Positions 17,081 through 25,266 of a stretch of DNA of 64,000 nucleotides are shown here, piece after piece. Source of the DNA: Lysobacter niastensis (GTDB taxonomy: Bacteria > Pseudomonadota > Gammaproteobacteria > Xanthomonadales > Xanthomonadaceae); NCBI RefSeq assembly GCF_015453285.1, contig NZ_JADLZT010000001.1, positions 124,001-188,000 of the forward strand, given 5' to 3'. The notes beneath the pieces were generated by a model, which was not told the origin of the DNA, ran no database searches, and saw only the letters and a list, made by a program, of their open reading frames with translations. Both the position numbers and the translations under genes were made by a program. Positions within the stretch are counted from its first letter, which is position 1; each line of letters starts with the position of its first letter.

Positions 17081-19228
17081 TCAGAAGCGGTGTGCCCAGC
17101 CTACCGTCAGCACGCGGCCACGTCCGGCGGTATAGGTGTCGTTGCGCGGCGTGGTCTGCGAGTAGTAGGTGATGTACTGCTCGCCGAACAGGTTCTCGAC
17201 GCCGACATTCAGCGCGCCCAACGGCAACTGGAAGGTCGCCTGCAGGTCGACGGTGGTGTAGCCGTCGAAATCGTTGTTCGTCTGGGTGACGCCGCGGAAG
17301 TCGAACTCGCGGTCGAGCGAATGGCTGGCCTGCAGGCGAGTCGACACCACCGGCGTCCAGGCCTGGTCCCAGAACGCGGTGACGCGATCCGGGCTGACGT
17401 TGATGCCCGGCAGATCGCTGTCGACGCGGTCGTCGCCGTTGCTGTCGTAGCGGCCATCGGTCTCCGCATACGCCAGGCCGGCGCGGGTCGCGTCGGAGAA
17501 CTGGAACGCGACGCTGCCTTCGAAACCGCTGATCTCGGTGCGCTCGCGCACGACGTTGTAGCTCTGCGTGGCGGTGTCGAAGGCCAGGCGCGAGCCGAGG
17601 TCGGAGTCGGACCAGTACGCGGCCACGTGGACCAGCCAGCGGCCGTCGTCGTAATCGAGGCCGATCTCCTGGTTGTCGGCGATCACCGGCTTGAGGTCGA
17701 CGAGGTTGTCGACGCGCTGGCCGGGCGCGGTGATCGCGCGCAGCACACGGCCGATGTCGGCGACGGTGTAGCCCTCCGAGTACGAGGCGTACAGCTTCAG
17801 CGCGTCGGTAGCCTCCCAGACCACGCCCAGGTTCGGCAGCGTCTCGCTGGTCGTCGGCGAACCGCCGGTGACGAGGTAGCGCGTGCCCTTCACGCCAGCC
17901 GGGATGGTGCGCTGGTCGGGAATGGTGAGGTAGTCGTCGACATCCAGCGTGCCGTGCTCGTAGCGCAGGCCACCGGTCAGCATTACCGAATCGGTGAGCC
18001 ACCACTCGGCCTGCACGAACGGCGACCAGGATTCGTAGGAGGTCTCGGGCACCCAGTCCATCTGCGCGTACACCAGCTCCTGCGCGGTGGTGTCGCGGGC
18101 GAGGTCGAGGCCGAGCGTTGCGCGCAGCCTCAGGCCGAAGAGGTCGCCGCGCGACCAGCTGAACTTGCCGCCCAGCTTCTCGGAGTTGTTCTGCGACTGG
18201 TCGAACCAGTGCGGATCGCGTCCGTCGCCCCAGAAATCGCCCCAGTCCGTGCCGCCATACAGCGCCTCGAAGTCGACCCAGTACAGCTGCGCCTGCAGGT
18301 AGCCACCGGCCAGATCCTTGTCGGTGTAATCCAGCGTCAGCTCGGTCGAAGTGTTGCGCGGGCCATCGCCTTCGCTGCCGCCGCGCGCGGACGTCGCGGG
18401 CTGGCCGGTCAGGAAATTGCCGTTGACGGCGTGGTAGTCGTTGTTGCCTTCCAGCTCGAAGCGGTTGGCGGTGAGCTGCAGGCGGCGGGTGCCATCGAAG
18501 TTCCAGCCGGCCTTCGCGAACAGGTCATGGCTCTGCGAGTCCATCAGGTCGCCCTGCACGTCGTTGACGGCGATGGAGTCGCCGTTGCCGTCGTAGTACA
18601 GGCCTTCGCTGGCGTAGGACACGCCGCCGACGAAGTCGAACGCGCCGCTGCGGGTGCCGGCGACGTACGAGGCGCGGTAGCCGGTGCTGTCGCTTTCGTG
18701 CGGCATCGCGGTGCTGGCGGCGACGTTGACGTCCTGGAAGGTCTCGCCATCCTGGCGCGGCGCGCGCTTGGTGATGATGTTGATGATGCCGCCCGATGCG
18801 CCCAGGCCCTGCAGCGCGTTGGCGCCGTGGATCACCTCGATGCGCTCGATCATCGACGGATCGATGGTGTGGCCGTCGCGGCCGCCCTCGCGCAGCGGGG
18901 TCGATTGCGGCACGCCGTCGACCAGGTACAGCGGCTTGCGGCCGCGCAGGGTCTCGCCGCTGTTGGTCAGCTTCTGGCGCGACGGCGCGAACGACGGAAT
19001 CAGGTTCGCCAGCACCTGCGAGATGTCCTGGGTCAACGCCAGTTGCTGCTTGAGCTGCTGCTGGTCGATGACGGTGATGGTGTTCGGCAGGGCCGCTTCG
19101 GAGTCCGGGATGCGGCTGGTGCTCGCCGAAACGGTGACGCGGTCCATGTCGGTCGCGTCATCGGCATGGACGACGGGCGAGGCAAGGGCGGCGAGCAGGG
19201 CGCTCACCAGAAGCTGGCGACGGGGCAT
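17081..19228 (-). CDS. TonB-dependent siderophore receptor
   Basis: The 715-residue outer-membrane receptor has a signal peptide (MPRRQLLVSALLAALASPVVHA), a TonB-box-like MDRVTVSAS, a plug domain (about 45-160, with LRGRKPLYLVDGVPQS and RIEVIHGANALQGLGASGGIINIITK) and a 22-strand barrel ending in LTVGWAHRF with the terminal Phe needed for outer-membrane insertion. The ligand is not deducible; plug features suggest ferric siderophores. A Fur box lies about 40 bases upstream, and the PepSY protein gene follows directly. Confidence 0.9.
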   Translation of the reverse strand: MPRRQLLVSALLAALASPVVHADDATDMDRVTVSASTSRIPDSEAALPNTITVIDQQQLKQQLALTQDISQVLANLIPSFAPSRQKLTNSGETLRGRKPLYLVDGVPQSTPLREGGRDGHTIDPSMIERIEVIHGANALQGLGASGGIINIITKRAPRQDGETFQDVNVAASTAMPHESDSTGYRASYVAGTRSGAFDFVGGVSYASEGLYYDGNGDSIAVNDVQGDLMDSQSHDLFAKAGWNFDGTRRLQLTANRFELEGNNDYHAVNGNFLTGQPATSARGGSEGDGPRNTSTELTLDYTDKDLAGGYLQAQLYWVDFEALYGGTDWGDFWGDGRDPHWFDQSQNNSEKLGGKFSWSRGDLFGLRLRATLGLDLARDTTAQELVYAQMDWVPETSYESWSPFVQAEWWLTDSVMLTGGLRYEHGTLDVDDYLTIPDQRTIPAGVKGTRYLVTGGSPTTSETLPNLGVVWEATDALKLYASYSEGYTVADIGRVLRAITAPGQRVDNLVDLKPVIADNQEIGLDYDDGRWLVHVAAYWSDSDLGSRLAFDTATQSYNVVRERTEISGFEGSVAFQFSDATRAGLAYAETDGRYDSNGDDRVDSDLPGINVSPDRVTAFWDQAWTPVVSTRLQASHSLDREFDFRGVTQTNNDFDGYTTVDLQATFQLPLGALNVGVENLFGEQYITYYSQTTPRNDTYTAGRGRVLTVGWAHRF

Positions 19229-19265
19229 TGAACGGGGGCTGGGGAATCAAGTCGGGCGCCATGTT

Positions 19266-19284
19266 AATGCGAACCATTCGCGTT
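19266..19284 (-). promoter_or_regulatory. Fur box upstream of siderophore receptor
   Basis: The palindromic stretch AATGCGAACCATTCGCGTT matches the bacterial Fur consensus in its GAAnCATTC core. It is centred about 47 bases upstream of the receptor start, where a repressor would block the promoter under iron excess. Confidence 0.75.
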
Positions 19285-19363
19285 TAACAGCCCGAGGCCC
19301 CGACAGTGGCGCAGGACGACACGCCGGGCAAAGGCCCGGAAGGGCGCTTGGACTCGGGGTGGC

Positions 19364-20347
19364 TCAGTTCGAGGCGGCGAACCGCGCCCGGACGTCCGCA
19401 TCCCGCGGCATGGCCACGGCGGCTCCGGCGCGCTCCGTGGACAGGCCGGCGTAGCGCACGGCGTAGTGCAGGTGATCGGCGAAGGACGCATCGGGGCGGG
19501 CGGCCAGCGAGGCCGCGAGCGCGCCGTTGAAGGCGTCGCCAGCGCCGGTGGTATCGACGGCTTTCACCGCAGCGGCGGGAACCCGGTAACAAGCCCTGGC
19601 ATCGCCGCGAAGCGCGCCTTCGGCGTGCGAAACGAAGCAGCCGGCGGCGCCGAGGGTGATCACCACGCTGCCGTGCGGCAGCAGGCGACGACACCCCGAA
19701 TGCAGCGTGTCATCGTCAAGGCCGGGCAACTGGTCGGCGGACAACCGCTCGCCGAGATGGCGCACGAGTTGAGCGCAGAACTCGGTTTCGTTGGGCGTGA
19801 TCACGTCGGCCAGCGCCAGCAGCGAGGCCGGCGCCACCGCATCGGCAGGCGCGGGATTGAGCAGCGCCAACGCGCCCGACCGGCGCGCCAGTGCGAATGC
19901 GGCTTCCACGGCGGGCACCGGGGATTCCAGCTGCGCCAGCACCACGGCCGCGGCGCCGAACGTTCCGGCATGCTGGCCGACGAATTCCACCGACAGCTCG
20001 GCATTGGCGCCGGGCCCGATCACGATGGAATTGCGGCCGTCGCCATCCACGTAGATGCCGGCCGTGCCGGTTGGCGCCTCGCAGGGCAGATCGCGCAGGT
20101 GGATGCCGTCTGCCGCCGCGAGTGCGCGCGCGAGCTGGCCGCCGAGGTCGTCGCCGAGCGCGCAGACGAAGCTGGTGTCGGCGCCCGCGCGCGCTGCGGC
20201 GGTCGCCTGGTTGAAGCCTTTGCCGCCCGGGCCGGTGTGGTAGTGGCCGCTCAGTGTTTCGCCCGGCCGGGGCAGGGATGCCACGGTCCAGACGTGGTCG
20301 ACGTTGAACGAGCCGACGACGACCACATGCGGACGGGGGGATGCCAT
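19364..20347 (-). CDS. rbsK: ribokinase (PfkB family)
   Basis: The 327-residue sugar kinase phosphorylates ribose to ribose-5-phosphate. It begins VVVVGSFNVDHV and carries the N-terminal PfkB signature region GGKGFNQATAAARAGA and the C-terminal motif DTTGAGDAFNGAL with the catalytic Asp. It starts 4 bases after the nupC stop, so nucleoside import and ribose phosphorylation are co-expressed. No ribose transporter lies nearby, which suggests the ribose comes from nucleoside breakdown. Confidence 0.9.
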   Translation of the reverse strand: MASPRPHVVVVGSFNVDHVWTVASLPRPGETLSGHYHTGPGGKGFNQATAAARAGADTSFVCALGDDLGGQLARALAAADGIHLRDLPCEAPTGTAGIYVDGDGRNSIVIGPGANAELSVEFVGQHAGTFGAAAVVLAQLESPVPAVEAAFALARRSGALALLNPAPADAVAPASLLALADVITPNETEFCAQLVRHLGERLSADQLPGLDDDTLHSGCRRLLPHGSVVITLGAAGCFVSHAEGALRGDARACYRVPAAAVKAVDTTGAGDAFNGALAASLAARPDASFADHLHYAVRYAGLSTERAGAAVAMPRDADVRARFAASN

Positions 20348-20351
20348 GCGA

Positions 20352-21647
20352 TCAGCCGAAATGCGTCAGCACGCCGGCGATGGTGGCGGTCATGAAGGTC
20401 GCGATCGAACCGCCGAGCACGGCACGCAGGCCGAAGCGGGCGAGGTCGTGACGGCGCTCCGGAGCCAGGCCGCCGATGCCGCCGATCTGGATCGCGATCG
20501 AGCTGAAGTTGGCGAAGCCGCACAGCGCGTAGGTCGCGATCAGCTTGCCCTGGTCGCTCATCACGACGCCGGCGACCTTGCCGTTGACGATGTCGGCCAG
20601 GTGCGCGTACGCGACGAACTCGTTGAGCACGATCTTCTCGCCGATCAGGCCGCCCAGGATGGTCGCGTCGGACCAGGGCGTGCCGATCACCCACGCGATC
20701 GGCGCCAGCACGTAACCGAGCAGGGTCGACAGGTCGGTCGGTTTGCCGATCGCCGCGGCCAGGCCGGTCGCGTCGCCGATCCACACCAGCGGCCAGTTGA
20801 TCAGCGCGATCAGCGCGATGAAGGCCAACAGCATCGCGCCGATGTTCAGCGCCAGGCGCAGGCCATCGCCGGCACCGGCCGCGGCGGCATCGATGATGTT
20901 GGCGGTGGTCTTCTCGACTTCCATCTTGACCGTGCCGCGGGTCAGCGGCTCGCCGACTTCCGGCACGAGGATCTTGGCGATCACCAGCGTTGCCGGGGCG
21001 GCCATGATCGAGGCGGCCAGCAGGTGCTTGGCATAGAACGCCTGCGCTTCCGGATCGCCGCCGCCGAGCATGCCGACGTAGGCGGCCAGCACGCCGCCGG
21101 CGATGTGCGCCATGCCGCCGATCATCATCGTGATCAGCTCGGACTCGGTCATCTTCGGGATGTACGGGCGCACGGTCAGTGGCGCCTCGGTCTGGCCGAT
21201 GAAGACACTGGCGCAGACGCTGGTGGTCTCGGCGCCGGACACGCGCATCACCTTGGTGATCACCCAGGCCATGCCGCGCACGATCGCCTGCATCACGCCG
21301 AGGTGGTACAGCACGCCCATCAGCGCGGCGAAGAAAATGATCGTCGGCAACACCTGGAAGGCGAAGATGAAGCCGAACTTGGACGTGTCCATCAGGCTGC
21401 CGAAGATGAACTCCGAGCCCTTGCCGACGAAGCTGAGCACCTTGACGAAGCCGTGGCCGATCGAGTCGAACACGTCGCGGCCGCCGGGAACCAGCAGCAC
21501 GAGGGCAGCGAATGCAATCTGCAGGGAGATGCCGGTACCCACCAGCTTCCAGTCGACCCGGCGCTTGTTGTTGGAGAACAGCCAGGCGATGCCGACCAGC
21601 ACTGACAAACCAAACAGGCCAAAGGCCACCCGGACGATCGCTTCCAC
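20352..21647 (-). CDS. nupC: concentrative nucleoside transporter NupC
   Basis: The 431-residue inner-membrane symporter has the CNT family motifs GQTEAPLTVRPYI and GGMAHIAGGVLAAYVGML plus C-terminal GFANFSSIAIQIGGIGGLAPERR. It drives nucleoside uptake with a cation gradient. A GTG start at 21647, with GGGGGA about 8 bases upstream, is chosen. The in-frame ATG at 21710 adds 21 charged residues read from a hairpin repeat. It is the first gene of a nupC-rbsK operon. Confidence 0.92.
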   Translation of the reverse strand: MEAIVRVAFGLFGLSVLVGIAWLFSNNKRRVDWKLVGTGISLQIAFAALVLLVPGGRDVFDSIGHGFVKVLSFVGKGSEFIFGSLMDTSKFGFIFAFQVLPTIIFFAALMGVLYHLGVMQAIVRGMAWVITKVMRVSGAETTSVCASVFIGQTEAPLTVRPYIPKMTESELITMMIGGMAHIAGGVLAAYVGMLGGGDPEAQAFYAKHLLAASIMAAPATLVIAKILVPEVGEPLTRGTVKMEVEKTTANIIDAAAAGAGDGLRLALNIGAMLLAFIALIALINWPLVWIGDATGLAAAIGKPTDLSTLLGYVLAPIAWVIGTPWSDATILGGLIGEKIVLNEFVAYAHLADIVNGKVAGVVMSDQGKLIATYALCGFANFSSIAIQIGGIGGLAPERRHDLARFGLRAVLGGSIATFMTATIAGVLTHFG

Positions 21648-21698
21648 TCGGTTGTTCCCCCTGCCATCGGCGCCAGCCGCGGCTGATCTTGTTCTGTG

Positions 21699-21720
21699 CC
21701 TCTCCCGCAAGCGGGAGAAG
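21699..21720. repeat. interspersed hairpin repeat (ccctctcccg type)
   Basis: TCTCCCGC and GCGGGAGA form a perfect 8-bp stem around AA. It sits in the nupC leader, about 50 bases upstream of the chosen start, and shares its core with the copy at 4648-4673. Confidence 0.65.
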
Positions 21721-21828
21721 GAATTGGTATGTACGGAAAAATGGACGGACCGCCCAGATTTCCCAGCCGGCGGCGCAGCCTAGTCCAGCCCCCCCCACAG
21801 CGGCAAGCCGGAGCGCACGTTCAGGGTT

Positions 21829-22962
21829 TCAGCCGTCCCGGGCGATGACGCGGTTGCGGCCCTGGCGCTTGGCCAGGCGCAGGCGGTGGTCCGCGCGCCG
21901 CAGCAGATGTGACAGATCCAGTCCCTCGTGCGGGTACCCGACCAGGCCGGCGCTGAAGGTCAGCTGCATCGGCTCGGCGCCTCGTTCGGCCTCGAATGGC
22001 TTCTCCGCCAGCGACTGGCGGATCGCGTCGACGCGCTCCCAAGCCGTGCCAAGGGGCTTGCGCAGCAGAAGCACGAACTCCTCGCCACCCAGGCGCACCA
22101 GCCATTCTCCCGGCTCGGCGTGGTCGCGCAGCGCCGAGACCACATGCCGCAGGGCACGGTCGCCGGCATGATGGCCGTTGCGGTCGTTGATACGCTTGAA
22201 ATGGTCCAGGTCGATCAGCGCCAGCGTCAGGCTGCCGCCATTCTCGCGGATGTGGTCGAACAGCCGTGGCACGCGGTGCTGCAGCCAGATGCGATTGGGC
22301 AGGCGGGTCAGGCCGTCGGTACCCGACATTTCGACCAGGCGCTGCATCCGGTAGACGACCATGGCCGTGATCATCGTGACGATCACCAGCAGCACCAGGC
22401 GCTGTCCCTGGCTGGCGGCGGTGACCGCGCCGTAGTCGGTGGACAGCAGTTGTTCGGGCGAGGACGCCACGGCGAACACGGCCGCCACGAGCATCGCGTA
22501 CTGGACGAAGGCGAGTGCACCTGCGAGCAGCGTCACGCGGCCATCGCTGCGCAGCGCGGTCAGCAGGATCGCCAGCACGTAGCCGCACCACACGATCAAG
22601 CTGTTGAGCGCGGCCGGGAGGTGATGGAACGCCAGCACGACCAATATCAGCGTGGTCATGCTGACGTCGTAGGCGGTGGTCACGAACGGCAGCCACGGCA
22701 ACTGCCGGCTGCGGCGGGCCAGCGCGAGCCAGACCTGCGCGAATACATTGACCAGCACCGCACCGCCGAGCCCGATCAGGGTTTCGCGCACGCCGCCGCC
22801 GCCGGCCGCATTGATCAGCGGCAACAGCAGCAGCAGCACGGCGATGACCGCCCGCAGGCGCGCCACCAGCAACTCGCCGCCGGCGCCGGCCTCGAGCAGG
22901 ATCTCGTCGGGCCGGACCATCAAGGCCGTGGCGATTTCACGGAGCTTGCCGCTGACGTGCAT
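21829..22962 (-). CDS. membrane diguanylate cyclase (GGDEF)
   Basis: The 377-residue protein has an N-terminal six-helix membrane domain (about residues 35-205) and a C-terminal GGDEF domain starting at GTDGLTRLPNR. The active site reads RLGGEEF, a functional variant for making cyclic di-GMP. The inhibitory RxxD I-site five residues upstream is absent, so product inhibition through that site is not expected. Nothing nearby tells the output. It stands alone between nupC and the exporter gene. Confidence 0.9.
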   Translation of the reverse strand: MHVSGKLREIATALMVRPDEILLEAGAGGELLVARLRAVIAVLLLLLPLINAAGGGGVRETLIGLGGAVLVNVFAQVWLALARRSRQLPWLPFVTTAYDVSMTTLILVVLAFHHLPAALNSLIVWCGYVLAILLTALRSDGRVTLLAGALAFVQYAMLVAAVFAVASSPEQLLSTDYGAVTAASQGQRLVLLVIVTMITAMVVYRMQRLVEMSGTDGLTRLPNRIWLQHRVPRLFDHIRENGGSLTLALIDLDHFKRINDRNGHHAGDRALRHVVSALRDHAEPGEWLVRLGGEEFVLLLRKPLGTAWERVDAIRQSLAEKPFEAERGAEPMQLTFSAGLVGYPHEGLDLSHLLRRADHRLRLAKRQGRNRVIARDG

Positions 22963-23017
22963 TCGTCCCCCTGGCCGTCAGGCCTGGGGGCGAGCATAGC
23001 GCGCGCCCGCGGCGGGT

Positions 23018-23593
23018 TCAGCCCACGCCGTTCCAGGCGACCCACACGGCCAGTACCGCGAACACGGCCGCGGCCACGTGCCGGGCGGCCTTCAGCGGGA
23101 GGCGACTGGCGAAACGGCTACCGAGCAGGACGACGGGAACGTTGGCGAGCAGCATGCCGACGGTGGTGCCGGCCACCACTTCCCACAGCGGCTGGTACTT
23201 CGCGGCGAGCAGCACGGTCGCGACCTGGGTCTTGTCGCCGATCTCGGCGACGAAAAAGGCGAGCGTGGTGGCGATGAAGGCGCCACGCGCGGGCAGCGTC
23301 TCGTCTTCGTCGATCGTGTCCGGCTTCAGCGTCCACAGCGCGATTGCGGCGAAGCTACCCGCGACGATCCAGCGCAGGATCTCCGGCTTGAGCCAGTCGG
23401 CCGCCAGCGCGCCGAGCCAGCCGGCTAGTGCGTGGTTGAGCAGCGTAGCGACCAGGATGCCGGCGACGATTGGCCAGGGCTTGCGGAAACGGGCGGCGAG
23501 CAGCAGGGCCAGCAACTGGGTCTTGTCGCCGATTTCGGCCAAAGCGACGACGCCGGTCGAAACGGCGGCAGCGGACAACGGGAAGGCTTCCAT
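23018..23593 (-). CDS. TMEM165/GDT1-family cation (probably Mn2+) exporter
   Basis: The 191-residue membrane protein is built of two homologous three-helix halves, each with the family signature E-x-G-D-K-T (AEIGDKTQLLALLLAARF and AEIGDKTQVATVLLAAKY). UPF0016/GDT1 members move Mn2+ or Ca2+ against protons. The ATG at 23593 gives a complete family member. The much longer frame upstream runs through structured leader RNA and is rejected. The leader has the conserved blocks of the Mn2+-sensing yybP-ykoY riboswitch, which supports Mn2+ export. Confidence 0.9.
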   Translation of the reverse strand: MEAFPLSAAAVSTGVVALAEIGDKTQLLALLLAARFRKPWPIVAGILVATLLNHALAGWLGALAADWLKPEILRWIVAGSFAAIALWTLKPDTIDEDETLPARGAFIATTLAFFVAEIGDKTQVATVLLAAKYQPLWEVVAGTTVGMLLANVPVVLLGSRFASRLPLKAARHVAAAVFAVLAVWVAWNGVG

Positions 23594-23679
23594 GTGTTGG
23601 GTTCCGGGGCCGGGCATTCGCGTGGACGCGAAGGCAAACGCCACGCGGCCCGGCCCGGCTTTCGCCAGATTGCTCGCGT

Positions 23680-23830
23680 AACGCCTGCCTTCGGTCTTGC
23701 CCGTGGCTGCGGCATACGCCGTCAGCCGCTCCTGCGCCATGGCCTGTGGGCCAAGTGTGTTGACGCAGGTCCCCGCGGTTCTTCGGACATCGGTCCGCAA
23801 GTCGGCGGGTGGGCTACTCCCCGGAGGAGG
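23680..23830 (-). promoter_or_regulatory. yybP-ykoY (Mn2+) riboswitch
   Basis: On the minus strand the leader begins CCGGGGAGTAGCCC, continues with GTCAACACACTTGGCC and closes with GGCAAGACCGAAGGC. GGGGAGTAG, TCAACA-ACTYGG and GCAAGACC are the conserved blocks of this riboswitch class, which binds Mn2+ and switches on exporter genes. It ends about 90 bases before the TMEM165-family start. Confidence 0.82.
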
Positions 23831-23908
23831 AAGTGCGCGCATTCTACCAGCCCGGAAGCGCCCGGCGGGCCCGCTAAACTGAACGCATACGGTCCAGGAG
23901 TTCCTCCC

Positions 23909-24877
23909 ATGCAATACCGCCGCCTCGGCTCGTCCGGCCTCCAGCTCTCCGCGCTCTCGTTTGGCGCATGGCTCACGTTCGGCTCGCAGATCGGCCGCTC
24001 CACCGCTCGCGACCTGATTGCGACGGCTTGGGACCACGGCATCAATTTCTTCGACAACGCCGAGACCTATGCCAACGGTGAGGCGGAAAAGGTCATGGGC
24101 GACGTCATTGCCGACCTGCGCCTGCCGCGCGACGGCTACTGCGTATCCAGCAAGGTGTTCTTCGGCGCGGTGACCGATCCGCGTCCCACGCAGAAAGGGC
24201 TTTCGCGCAAGCACGTCACCGATGCCTGCCACGCCGCGCTGAAGCGCCTGCGGGTGGACTACCTCGACCTCTACTACTGCCATCGCCCGGATCCCGATAC
24301 GCCGATCGAGGAAACGGTGCTGGCAATGGACGCGCTGATCCGCCAGGGCAAGGTGCTGTACTGGGGCACGTCCGAATGGACGGCCGCGCAGATCCGCGAG
24401 GCGAACCGGTTCGCCCGCGCTCATCATCTGTACGCGCCGACCATGGAGCAGCCGCAGTACAACCTGTTGCATCGGGAGCGGGTCGAACTGGAGTACGCGC
24501 CCCTTTTCGCCGAGATGGGATTGGGCACGACGATCTGGTCGCCGCTGGCCTCGGGCCTGCTTACCGGCAAATACAGCGCCGGCGTGCCGAGCGAGGCGCG
24601 CCTGGGCCGTGAAGGGTTGGGCTGGCTGCAGCGCACCGCCTTCGGTGGCGAAGGCGAGCGGCTGGCCCGCGCGCAGGCCTTCGTCGCCTGCGCACAGGAA
24701 CTCGGCCACGCGCCGGCGCCGCTCGCGATCGCCTGGTGCCTGCGCAATCCGCATGTATCGAGCGTGATCCTGGGCGCAAGCCGTCCGGAGCAGTTGTTGC
24801 AGAACCTGCAGGCACCGGAACTGCTCGAACGCATCGACGAATCCACCTGGCAGCGCCTGGAAGCCGCCGCGGCGTAA
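23909..24877 (+). CDS. aldo/keto reductase (Kv-beta-like)
   Basis: The 322-residue NADPH-dependent oxidoreductase shows the tetrad of the family: Asp and Tyr in FDNAETYANGEAE, Lys in VSSKVFFG and His in LYYCHRPDPDTP, plus the C-terminal cofactor motif VILGASRPEQLLQNL. The NAETY form and the LSFGAWLTFG start fit the potassium-channel-beta-like branch (AKR6/AKR14). Substrate unknown. GGAG lies 9 bases before the ATG. Divergent from the Mn exporter leader. Confidence 0.88.
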   Translation: MQYRRLGSSGLQLSALSFGAWLTFGSQIGRSTARDLIATAWDHGINFFDNAETYANGEAEKVMGDVIADLRLPRDGYCVSSKVFFGAVTDPRPTQKGLSRKHVTDACHAALKRLRVDYLDLYYCHRPDPDTPIEETVLAMDALIRQGKVLYWGTSEWTAAQIREANRFARAHHLYAPTMEQPQYNLLHRERVELEYAPLFAEMGLGTTIWSPLASGLLTGKYSAGVPSEARLGREGLGWLQRTAFGGEGERLARAQAFVACAQELGHAPAPLAIAWCLRNPHVSSVILGASRPEQLLQNLQAPELLERIDESTWQRLEAAAA

Positions 24878-24901
24878 CGAGTCAGCAGGCCATTGACTGG
24901 C

Positions 24902-24920
24902 AAATGAGAATCATTATCAT
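24902..24920 (+). promoter_or_regulatory. Fur box of the heme-uptake locus
   Basis: AATGAGAATCATTATCAT agrees with the Fur consensus at nearly every position. It lies 30 bases before the hemP start and so should repress hemP, the receptor and the following gene when iron is plentiful. Confidence 0.9.
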
Positions 24921-24949
24921 CTATGGCTCGTCCAGAACGAGCCACGCCC

Positions 24950-25141
24950 ATGTCACTGCGCCCAACGCTGCTGCATCTGAAGCCCCGTTCCGAGCGTCCG
25001 TCCGCCGGCATCGTCGTGTCCGCGGTCATGCTGCCGGGCACCGGCACGCTGCGCGGGAGCCGTGAGGTCCTGATCCGCCATGGCGGCGAGGTCTACCGGC
25101 TGCGCCATACCCGCAACGACAAGCTGATCCTCACCAAGTAA
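24950..25141 (+). CDS. hemP: hemin uptake protein HemP
   Basis: The 63-residue protein ends with the HemP signature VLIRHGGEVYRLRHTRNDKLILTK (given here only as the family pattern: IxHxGxxYxLRxTRxxKLILTK). HemP is a small protein of heme-uptake loci and in some bacteria activates the receptor gene. An in-frame ATG at 24923 directly abuts the Fur box and would add nine residues. The ATG at 24950 gives the usual length. It precedes the receptor gene by 125 bases. Confidence 0.88.
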   Translation: MSLRPTLLHLKPRSERPSAGIVVSAVMLPGTGTLRGSREVLIRHGGEVYRLRHTRNDKLILTK

Positions 25142-25266
25142 TCCCGGTCGCTTCCGCCGTCTGCCGGAGCGCCCATCCCAACAAGAACAACAACTCTCTC
25201 CAAGGCTGCAAGCCCGCCTGCCGGCTGCCAGCTCGCCTCGGTCACCACCTAAAGCGAGCAGCACGC

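Noticed and set aside
23594-24754. N-terminal extension of the exporter to a 578-residue protein
   Set aside because: The extension crosses the riboswitch and the opposite-strand aldo/keto reductase; the 191-residue form already is a complete family member.
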